A program made the position numbers and the translations under genes. From Betaproteobacteria bacterium (lineage in GTDB: Bacteria; Pseudomonadota; Gammaproteobacteria; Burkholderiales; Burkholderiaceae_C): a DNA stretch of 9,270 bases. Where the stretch lies: positions 1 to 9,270 of the forward strand of contig RGEP01000058.1 of NCBI GenBank assembly GCA_009918225.1, in the 5' to 3' direction. Position 1 is the first letter of the stretch. Each line of letters begins with the position of its first letter. Positions 1 through 6,011 of this stretch are shown one piece after another. The notes beneath the pieces are model-generated. The model was given only the letters and a program-made list of their open reading frames with translations, did not search any database and was not told the origin of the DNA.

Positions 1-225
1 CAGCTCCGCGTGCAGCTTGTCGACCTCGGCAAACAGGCGACGGGCTTCGGGCGTCGGGTGAAACTTGCCGTGAACCCGCTCAAACAAAGCCAGGCCCAGC
101 TGGGCCTCGGCGTGCTGCAGCACCTTGCTCACGGCCGGTTGCGAGATGTGCAGCAAGCGCGCGGCACCGCTGACGGTGCCGGCGCGCATCACGGCATGGA
201 AGACCTCCAGGTGCCGCAGCCTCAC
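1..225 (-). CDS. LysR-type transcriptional regulator, N-terminal part (cut by window edge)
   Basis: This is the first 75 codons of a LysR-type DNA-binding regulator; the effector-binding domain lies beyond the left edge. The protein starts VRLRHLEVFHAVMRAGTVSG and continues with the classical LysR winged helix-turn-helix. Small residues at AARLLHISQPAVSKVLQHAE (about residues 21-40) form the turn and recognition helix, followed by LGLALFERVHGKFHPTPEA, the wing region. The GTG at 225-223 is chosen because it gives the usual family N-terminus (LRHLEVFHAV beginning at residue 3); the ribosome-binding site is weak. The gene begins 13 bp downstream of the TonB receptor stop codon on the same strand, so the two are probably co-transcribed. 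LysR regulators are more often divergent from their target. A T-N11-A palindrome upstream of the receptor is a plausible site for this protein (inference). The family call is secure; the effector is unknown. Confidence 0.92.
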   Translation of the reverse strand, partial: MRLRHLEVFHAVMRAGTVSGAARLLHISQPAVSKVLQHAEAQLGLALFERVHGKFHPTPEARRLFAEVDKLHAEL

Positions 226-238
226 AACGCCGCAGGCC

Positions 239-3088
239 TTACAGGAACTTGTAGTCCAGCGTGATGGTGAAGGCGCGGCCGCGCGGATCGGCCACACGCG
301 GCTCCCACGAGCTGCCCGCACCGGTGTTGCTGTCGTAGGTCGACGAGAAGGGCGGGTTGCGGTCGAACAGGTTCTTCACGCCCACCGTCAGGCCCATGTT
401 CTTCACGCCGGTGTAGCGCACGCTCATGTCCCAGAGCTGGTAGGCGGCCACATCGGGATTGAAGTTGGGCGGCACGATGGAGCCGTTGGCCACACCCGGC
501 AGCACGAAGTCCTTGTAACCAGCCCGGTAGCGCTGGACCACGGTGGTCGTCCAGACGTTTTGCGTCCAGCTGGCCACGATGTTGTGCTTCCAGCGCAGGC
601 CCAGGTCGCCCGCGCGGGTGAACACGCCAACTTCGCTGTCGCTGAAGGGCGCGCTGGCGATCAAACGCGAGCGCTTGTCCATCAAGCGGGTGCCCTCGGC
701 CAGCAGGGTCCAGCGGCCCGGGCCCATGGTGCCGTTGGCGCGGGCGCTCAGGTCCAAGCCGCGGGTGATGGTTTCACCGGCATTCACCCAGCGCTGGTCG
801 ATCTTGGCGATGTTGCCCGCCGCGTCGCGGATGAAGTTGTCGGGGAAAAGGGTGTAGTTGGCCACGATGGTGGTCAGGCCCAGGGACTGGATCGTGCCTT
901 CGCGGCGGATCTGCCAGAGGTCCGCACCCAAGGTGTAGTTGCGCACCGGCTCCCACACCGCACCCACGGTCCAGCTGCGGCTCTTTTCCGGGCCCAGGTC
1001 AGGCTTGCCACCGGTCAGGATGAGCGGGGTGATGGCGGTGCACTCAGGCTTGGCGGCGTCCACCTTGCCACCGACGCACTTGAAGGGGTCGACCAGGTCC
1101 TTGCCGCTGTAGGGCGACTCGGTGACACCGAAGTACAGCTGGTTGAAGGTGGGCACGCGGAAGCCCGAGCTGTTGGAGCCGCGCAGCACCAGGTTGTCGG
1201 CCGGCGACAGGCGGAACGAGGCTTTGGGGTTGGTGGTGGTGCCGAAGCCGGTGTAGTCGTCGCGCCGTGCCGAGAGCGTGACCTCCATGCGCTTGTGCAG
1301 CGGCACCATCAGTTCGGAATACACCGCCTTGATGTCGCGCTCCACGGGCGCCAGGGTGTTCACGCTGTCGAAGGGGGCGTTGAAGATGCGGGCCTGGGTG
1401 GCCAGATCGGTTTCGTTGCCGTTGAACTGGTAGCGCTCTTTGCGGATGTCCACGCCCACTGCAGCCATGGCCTCGCCACCGGGGGCCTTGAAGACCGGGC
1501 CGGAGGTGACCGCATCCACTTGGCGCAGGGTCATCTTGCCGCCGTACAGGTTCACGCCGCGGGCCGAGATGGCGTCCAGTGCGGCCAAGGCCTGAGGTGT
1601 TTGGGACTGGCCGGGCTGCAAGAAGGGGTTGAGCACGCCGGTGTTGATCAGCGCCGCCAATTCCTTGCCGTAGTGGTAGCCGCCACCCAAGGTTGACACC
1701 GTGTCGCTGCTGGCCGTGGAGATGCCTGCACGGTAGTCCCAACCCGCGAACAGCGGGCCTTCAGCCGAGACCAAGAAGCGCGAGGTGTCGGCATTGGTTT
1801 CGATCTCGCGGTTGCCGCAAGGCATGCAGCGCCAGCGGAAGGCCAGGGGCAGGCCGCGGTTGGACGCCAGCTGCGGGAAGGCCTTGGCCAGGGCGTCGAA
1901 CACATAGTTGTAGCCCGCGCCGGTGCTGGGATAGGCCAGGTTGTACAGCGGGCTGGTGGTCGAGGTGCTGCTGGAGAGCTGGTTGGGCGAGAAGGACTTG
2001 GCCGAATCGGCCCGGCCAAACACCGCTTCGGCATTGAGCAGGTGGTCTTTGGCGCGCACCGTGCCGCGCAGCACGGCATTGGTGGTGCGGACGGGCTGCT
2101 GCAGCACCGCCGCGCGCCCGGTGTCCCATGCACAGCCGAAGGCGGCATTCGGTGTGGCCCACAGCTTTTCATCGTAGGCCGCCATGCCATCGATGGAGTT
2201 GCATCCCGGCATGCCCGGCAGGTCCAGCACGTTGATGCCGTTGTAGGCCAGCGGGTTGCCCGGCAGGGTGGGGCCTGTGCCGCGGCCGGTGGTGTTGAGG
2301 TTGTCGCGGCTCAGGGCGTTGTACAGCGAGGAGATGGCAAACACGGTGGCAAAGGGCGTGCCGCGCGTGTCCACCGACAGGCCGCGATCGGGCTGGAAGG
2401 TGTTGACGAAGCTGCGCTGGTCGCCCCGCAAGGCTTGCACATCGCTGACCGCAATCGATGCCAGGAGGTTGTAGCCGTCCTTGTCGAGGTTGCCGGTGCC
2501 GCCAACCAAACGGGCGCGCTTGAGGTTGCCGCCGCCGGCCTGGGTGGTGTCGCTGAAGACCTGGCCTTCCAAGCCGCGGAAGTCGCGGCGCAGGATGAAG
2601 TTGATCACCCCGCCTACCGCATCGGTGCCGTACAGCGATGAAGCCCCGTCCTTGAGCACCTCCACGCGCTCAATGGCCGCCATGGGGATGGAGTTCAGGT
2701 CGACGATGCCGCCGTTCAAGCCGTGGGCCGCGACGCGGCGGCCGTTGAGCAGCACCAGGGTGCTGGCAGCACCTTGGTTGCGCAGGTTCGCAGCGCTCAA
2801 GCCGTTCATACCCCGTGCCGCACCGGCCACCACGTCGGCGTTGGACGCCAGGTTGTCCAGGCCGTTGCCGTTGGCGGTCAGGCTCAGGATCAGCTGCTCG
2901 GCGCTGATGATGCCTTGGCGTTCGATGTCTTGGCGGGTGATGACTTGAACCGGCAGCGCGCCTTCGCTGGCCAGGCGCTTGATGCTCGAGCCGGTGATCT
3001 CCACCTTCTGTTCGGCCACCTGCTGCGCCAGTGCGGGCGAAATCAGGCTGAGGGCAGCCAGCGCTTGGACGATCGGCTTGAGTTTCAT
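239..3088 (-). CDS. TonB-dependent outer-membrane receptor
   Basis: A 949-residue TonB-dependent transporter, which would import a ligand across the outer membrane using TonB-ExbBD energy. Residues 1-21 are a signal peptide (basic MKLK, a hydrophobic stretch, then ALA before QQ). A TonB-box-like VEITG lies at 29-33. The plug domain spans about 43-167 and includes VLLNGRRV (112-119) and the typical VEVLKDGASSLYGTDAVGGVINFIL near 142-166. The rest is a beta-barrel rich in aromatic residues, ending in DYKFL, close to the usual terminal aromatic signature. All six cysteines come as three close pairs (296/319, 421/424, 671/683), probably disulfides in surface loops. The ATG at 3088 is favoured over upstream in-frame ATGs because it has AGGAG six bases upstream and begins the signal peptide; the longest reading frame would run into the next gene. 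The substrate is not recognisable. A LysR gene follows 13 bp downstream and a LysR-type palindrome lies about 120 bp upstream. Confidence 0.95.
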   Translation of the reverse strand: MKLKPIVQALAALSLISPALAQQVAEQKVEITGSSIKRLASEGALPVQVITRQDIERQGIISAEQLILSLTANGNGLDNLASNADVVAGAARGMNGLSAANLRNQGAASTLVLLNGRRVAAHGLNGGIVDLNSIPMAAIERVEVLKDGASSLYGTDAVGGVINFILRRDFRGLEGQVFSDTTQAGGGNLKRARLVGGTGNLDKDGYNLLASIAVSDVQALRGDQRSFVNTFQPDRGLSVDTRGTPFATVFAISSLYNALSRDNLNTTGRGTGPTLPGNPLAYNGINVLDLPGMPGCNSIDGMAAYDEKLWATPNAAFGCAWDTGRAAVLQQPVRTTNAVLRGTVRAKDHLLNAEAVFGRADSAKSFSPNQLSSSTSTTSPLYNLAYPSTGAGYNYVFDALAKAFPQLASNRGLPLAFRWRCMPCGNREIETNADTSRFLVSAEGPLFAGWDYRAGISTASSDTVSTLGGGYHYGKELAALINTGVLNPFLQPGQSQTPQALAALDAISARGVNLYGGKMTLRQVDAVTSGPVFKAPGGEAMAAVGVDIRKERYQFNGNETDLATQARIFNAPFDSVNTLAPVERDIKAVYSELMVPLHKRMEVTLSARRDDYTGFGTTTNPKASFRLSPADNLVLRGSNSSGFRVPTFNQLYFGVTESPYSGKDLVDPFKCVGGKVDAAKPECTAITPLILTGGKPDLGPEKSRSWTVGAVWEPVRNYTLGADLWQIRREGTIQSLGLTTIVANYTLFPDNFIRDAAGNIAKIDQRWVNAGETITRGLDLSARANGTMGPGRWTLLAEGTRLMDKRSRLIASAPFSDSEVGVFTRAGDLGLRWKHNIVASWTQNVWTTTVVQRYRAGYKDFVLPGVANGSIVPPNFNPDVAAYQLWDMSVRYTGVKNMGLTVGVKNLFDRNPPFSSTYDSNTGAGSSWEPRVADPRGRAFTITLDYKFL

Positions 3089-3094
3089 GGGAAT

Positions 3095-3099
3095 CTCCT
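3095..3099 (-). promoter_or_regulatory. Ribosome-binding site of the TonB receptor gene
   Basis: AGGAG on the minus strand, six bases before the ATG at 3088. It fixes the start at the signal peptide and argues against the longer frame that opens at 3415, inside the neighbouring gene. Confidence 0.8.
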
Positions 3100-3207
3100 G
3101 AACGGTGTCGCCCCAGGGGCGAGCGGGTTTGTGACGCGTCATCAAAAAATGTAGCGCAGCCGCCCCAAGGGGGGTGGGACGCCAGCGCTGCCGAATCGGT
3201 TTGGATT

Positions 3208-3224
3208 CATAACCCAAGGTTATG
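3208..3224 (-). promoter_or_regulatory. Perfect inverted repeat, candidate LysR-type regulator box
   Basis: Two perfect 7-base arms, CATAACC and GGTTATG, flank a 3-base centre. The inner 15 bases, from ATAACC to GGTTAT, satisfy the T-N11-A rule of LysR-type recognition sites. The repeat sits about 120 bp upstream of the receptor start, in otherwise non-coding DNA. Because a LysR gene follows the receptor, this is the best candidate site for it (inference). Downstream toward the receptor there is a TACATT (-10-like) near 3145-3150 but no good -35 element, as is common for promoters that need an activator. The repeat itself is directly seen; its function is not shown. Confidence 0.55.
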
Positions 3225-3290
3225 CCCCGAGTGTCGACGCTGTTCGCTGGATCCTGCCCCCAAAGCGCGGCCGTGCACCGCCCCCTCGGG

Positions 3291-3332
3291 AAAACACGAG
3301 GGCCCGGTGTTGCCCCAAAGGAACACCAGACC
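3291..3332 (-). terminator. Candidate intrinsic terminator after the serine hydrolase gene
   Basis: Read on the minus strand, GGTCTGGTGTT (3332-3322) can pair with AACACCGGGCC (3311-3301). This gives an 11-pair RNA stem with two G:U pairs and a 10-base loop, followed a few bases later by GTGTTTT (3297-3291). It starts 26 bp after the hydrolase stop codon, where an operon end is expected. The U-tract is short and interrupted, so termination may be inefficient. A second small hairpin, CCCTCG/CGAGGG at 3283-3302, follows directly and partly competes with it. Confidence 0.5.
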
Positions 3333-3357
3333 GGCTGCTCATCTGCGAGGCGTGGCC

Positions 3358-4644
3358 TCAGCCCAGGTGTTGCGCCAGCCAGGCGTCCAGCCGCGCCCCC
3401 AGGGCCGGAATGCACCAGTCGGTGGCCAAGCCCGGCATCGGCGCATGCCGAGAGCCCAAGGTGGACAGCAGCGCCACCAGGTAGCGGCGCCCACCCGGGG
3501 CCAAGCTGCGCACCCAGCCCGCATCAGAGAGGTAGTTTTCGGTGGTGCCGGTCTTGTGCGCGAACTGCACCTGGGCTTGGGGCTGCAGCGGCCGCACATC
3601 ACCCGGCCACTGCCGGTCGGCAGCCGCCACGCGCCCGTCAGGCCCCAGCCAGCGCGTGGGCACCCGTGCGGGAATGCCGGGCTGCCAGCCGGGCATGCCC
3701 ACGGCCACGGCGCTGCTCAGGGCTTCGTGCAGGGCTTGGTCGTCCATCAGCTGCCACAGGCGCTGGGCCGTGTGGGCTTGCAACAGCGGCGGCTCATCGC
3801 CACGCAACCAGGGTGGCGGCGGTGCGTCTGGCATCACGGCAGGCAGGAGCAGCCACAAGAGGCGCACGGTGTCCCAGGCGGTCATCTGCAGATGGCCCAC
3901 GCCCGAGCCGTCGCGGTTGAGCCAGCCGCCATCGGCCCGTGTGCGGGCCAGTCTCAGGGTGGGCAGTCCGTAGAAGCGAAACAGGGCGTTCAGGCCGCCT
4001 TGCAGGAGGCCGCCGTGGTCGACCGTTCGCTGCTCAGACGCGGCCTGCCCATTCGCAGTGGCGGCCATCGGGTCCGGCTCATCGGCCAAGCCACGCGCGT
4101 GCAACAGCGCCACCAGGGCGCTGGTGTGCTCGTTGCGGCTTTCGGTGACCATGCCATCGGCCCACGCCCACACGGGCCGTGTTTGGCCTTGCCAGGTCCA
4201 GGGCTCATCCCACTGGCTGCGCTGCAGGTCGACCAGCCGGCCCACACCCACGGCCACCATCAACTTGATCAAGGAAGCGGGATAGGGCGCGATGGACCGG
4301 ACGGGTCCCTGGCCGTGCAGTATTTCTAGATCATTCAGTCGGGTCCAATCGGCGCCCGCTTGCCAGGCCACCGAGCGGCGCTCCCGGTCGGTCGGGTCGA
4401 CCAGGTAACGGATGTTGCGCACCTCAGAGGCATCGGCGTCGATCTGGGCCACCACGCCGCCGGGGTGCTCGCGCGTGACCAGCACATTGGCCCACACCGC
4501 AGGGGCCTGCCGGGGATAGGCCACCACCGCCAGGTCCAGCGTGGGCGGCGGGTCGAAAGCCGGTGCCTGCGCCAAGCAGGCCCGCAGGGCGCTTTGCAGT
4601 TCAGAGGCCAAGGCCTCGTGGCTCAGCTCAACCGTAGAAGGCAT
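3358..4644 (-). CDS. SxxK serine hydrolase of the class A beta-lactamase / penicillin-binding fold
   Basis: A 428-residue predicted serine hydrolase. All three active-site motifs of the beta-lactamase/D,D-peptidase superfamily are present in order: SLIK (S124-K127, nucleophile and lysine), SRN (169-171) and KTG (364-366, in FAHKTGTTENYLSDAG). In this superfamily the serine attacks a D-Ala-D-Ala-like amide, a beta-lactam or an ester. I could not identify the class A Omega-loop glutamate with confidence. About 115 residues precede the nucleophile, longer than in a minimal beta-lactamase, and they include a separate alpha/beta-looking segment. No signal peptide or lipobox is visible, and an in-frame stop just upstream of 4680 excludes a longer N-terminus, so the protein may be cytoplasmic. 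The ATG at 4644 overlaps the end of the SpmAB gene by 17 bp, suggesting translational coupling; an ATG at 4680 would add 12 residues. Whether it is a resistance enzyme, a peptidase or an esterase is open. Confidence 0.85.
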   Translation of the reverse strand: MPSTVELSHEALASELQSALRACLAQAPAFDPPPTLDLAVVAYPRQAPAVWANVLVTREHPGGVVAQIDADASEVRNIRYLVDPTDRERRSVAWQAGADWTRLNDLEILHGQGPVRSIAPYPASLIKLMVAVGVGRLVDLQRSQWDEPWTWQGQTRPVWAWADGMVTESRNEHTSALVALLHARGLADEPDPMAATANGQAASEQRTVDHGGLLQGGLNALFRFYGLPTLRLARTRADGGWLNRDGSGVGHLQMTAWDTVRLLWLLLPAVMPDAPPPPWLRGDEPPLLQAHTAQRLWQLMDDQALHEALSSAVAVGMPGWQPGIPARVPTRWLGPDGRVAAADRQWPGDVRPLQPQAQVQFAHKTGTTENYLSDAGWVRSLAPGGRRYLVALLSTLGSRHAPMPGLATDWCIPALGARLDAWLAQHLG

Positions 4645-5875
4645 AGGCCACCGCAATGGCACCCACCAAACCCACGGCATCAGCCGTCAGCGCACAGCCC
4701 AGCGCGTGGCGCGTTTTCTTGATGCCCACGCTGCCGAAGTAGACCGCCAACACGTAGAAGGTGGTTTCAGTCGACCCCTGAATGATGCTGGCCAGGCGGC
4801 CCTCGAAGGAGTCCACTCCGTAGGTTTTGAGCACATCGACCATCAGGCCCCGCGCGCCACTGCCCGACAGGGTCTTCATCAGGCCCACCGGGAGAGCGGG
4901 CACGAACTGGTCATCCAAGCCCAGGGCCCGCACACCGGCTCCGATGGCCTGCACCAGGTAGTCCATGCAGCCGCTGCTGCGAAACACCGAAATAGCCGCC
5001 AGCATGGCCACCAGGTAGGGAATGATCTGCACCGCCACCCCGAAGCCTTCCTTGGCGCCATCGACAAAGGCTTCGTACACGTTGATGCGCCGCAGCGCCC
5101 CCACCGCAACGAAGAGCACGATGATGGCCAGAATGATCCCGCTGCCCAAGACCGAAATCGACTGGGCCATTTGCGCAGCCGGCATGCCCGACAGCCACAG
5201 GTACAGAGCACCCATGAGTGCGGCGAAGCCGCCAAAAAAGGCCATCACCGGCGCGCACAGCAGGTTGATGCGCTGCACCCAGGCCACGGCCAAGAGGCCC
5301 GCGACGAAGGAAATGAAGGTGCCGATCAAGGTGGGCAGGAAGATGTCGGCGCCATTGAAGTGGGTCAGGCCCTGTTCTGCAGCCAGGCTCTGGCGTATGG
5401 CGATCACCGACGTGGGGATGAGCGTGATGCCCGCGGTGTTGAGTACCAAGAACATGATCATCGGGTCCGAGGCCACCGACTTGTCGGGGTTGATCTCCTG
5501 GAGTTCGCGCATGGCCTTCAGGCCCAGTGGCGTAGCGGCGTTGTCCAGTCCCAGCATATTGGCCGACGCGTTCATGGCGATGCTGCCGCTGGCCGGGTGG
5601 CCGGGCGGAATGCCGGGAAAGACGCGGCGGAAGAATGGGGCCACGCCGCGCGAGAACAGGTCGATGACGCCGGCCTGTTCGCCGATCTTCATGATGCCCA
5701 GCCACAGCGTCATCACGCCCACCAAGCCCAGCGAGATGTCGAAGCCGGTCTTGGCCATGTCGAACAGGCCGCTGAGCATCTGGCCGAACAGGGCGGTTTG
5801 GCCCATGGCCACCTTCACCGCCGCCACGGCAAAGCCGATGAGGATGAAGCCGATCCAAATGAAATTCAGCGCCAT
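4628..5875 (-). CDS. SpmA-SpmB fusion membrane protein (Gate / nucleoside-recognition domains)
   Basis: A 415-residue polytopic inner-membrane protein in which the two Bacillus spore maturation proteins appear as one chain. Residues 1 to about 200 match SpmA: NFIWIGFILIGFAVAAV near the start, LWLGIMKIGEQAG, GLDNAATPLGLKAM (109-122) and LNTAGITLIPTSVIAIR (145-161). Residues from about 205 match SpmB: EAFVDGAKEGF (268-278), IIPYLVAMLAAISVFR, LSGSGARGLM (336-345) and GSTETTFYVLAVYFG (367-381). Such Gate-domain proteins resemble concentrative transporters; the transported substrate is not established. In Bacillus, spmA and spmB lie in an operon with the D,D-carboxypeptidase gene dacB and affect spore-core dehydration. 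Here the SxxK hydrolase gene overlaps the 3' end by 17 bp, a similar pairing. The start at 5875 gives the usual SpmA N-terminus; the ribosome-binding site is poor. The gene diverges from nagA across 136 bp. Confidence 0.9.
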   Translation of the reverse strand: MALNFIWIGFILIGFAVAAVKVAMGQTALFGQMLSGLFDMAKTGFDISLGLVGVMTLWLGIMKIGEQAGVIDLFSRGVAPFFRRVFPGIPPGHPASGSIAMNASANMLGLDNAATPLGLKAMRELQEINPDKSVASDPMIMFLVLNTAGITLIPTSVIAIRQSLAAEQGLTHFNGADIFLPTLIGTFISFVAGLLAVAWVQRINLLCAPVMAFFGGFAALMGALYLWLSGMPAAQMAQSISVLGSGIILAIIVLFVAVGALRRINVYEAFVDGAKEGFGVAVQIIPYLVAMLAAISVFRSSGCMDYLVQAIGAGVRALGLDDQFVPALPVGLMKTLSGSGARGLMVDVLKTYGVDSFEGRLASIIQGSTETTFYVLAVYFGSVGIKKTRHALGCALTADAVGLVGAIAVAYAFYG

Positions 5876-5902
5876 GTGCGGTTCCGCTTCTGAGGTGCGC
5901 GC

Positions 5903-5908
5903 AGTATA
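5903..5908 (-). promoter_or_regulatory. Candidate -10 element for the spmAB-serine hydrolase unit
   Basis: TATACT on the minus strand, a five-of-six match to the sigma-70 -10 consensus. It would put the transcript start about 20 bases before the ATG at 5875. No convincing -35 hexamer is found 16-18 bases upstream, so the call is tentative. Confidence 0.35.
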
Positions 5909-5927
5909 GGAAGCGTCGGTGCGGCCT

Positions 5928-5939
5928 GGCCCGCGGGCC
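5928..5939. repeat. 12-bp palindrome in the divergent intergenic region
   Basis: GGCCCGCGGGCC is a perfect palindrome in the 136-bp region between spmAB and nagA (5876-6011), about 20 bases upstream of the candidate spmAB -10. It could be an operator shared by both directions. Pure G/C palindromes arise readily by chance in DNA of this composition. I see no convincing nagA promoter in the rest of the region. Confidence 0.25.
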
Positions 5940-6011
5940 TCGAATGCGGGCCTGCCGTGCCAACGCCTTCACGCGAGTGGAAGCACACGACTTTTGAGCG
6001 ATGATCGCGGG

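Noticed and set aside
125..1696. Long open frame (523 codons) on the plus strand opposite the TonB receptor
   Set aside because: It is antisense to a well-supported receptor gene, rich in Ala/Gly/Arg/His/Val with no recognisable motif, as expected from the complementary frame of GC-rich coding DNA.
3089..3357. Possible cobalamin riboswitch or Fur box before the TonB receptor
   Set aside because: I could not find the conserved B12-box core or an A/T-rich Fur-like 19-mer; the only clear element is the LysR-type palindrome.
239..3415. Longest version of the receptor frame, starting at 3415
   Set aside because: The extra 109 residues would overlap the hydrolase gene, cross the terminator and the palindrome, and bury the signal peptide. 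ATG 3088 has its own AGGAG.
3358..4644. Naming the serine hydrolase as a class A beta-lactamase resistance gene
   Set aside because: There is no signal peptide, no clear Omega-loop glutamate motif, and it is longer than normal class A enzymes; the active-site motifs alone support only the superfamily.
4541..5893. Open frame of 450 codons on the plus strand opposite spmAB
   Set aside because: It is a low-complexity His/Gln/Arg/Ala-rich product with no domain, antisense to a gene with clear SpmA and SpmB motifs.
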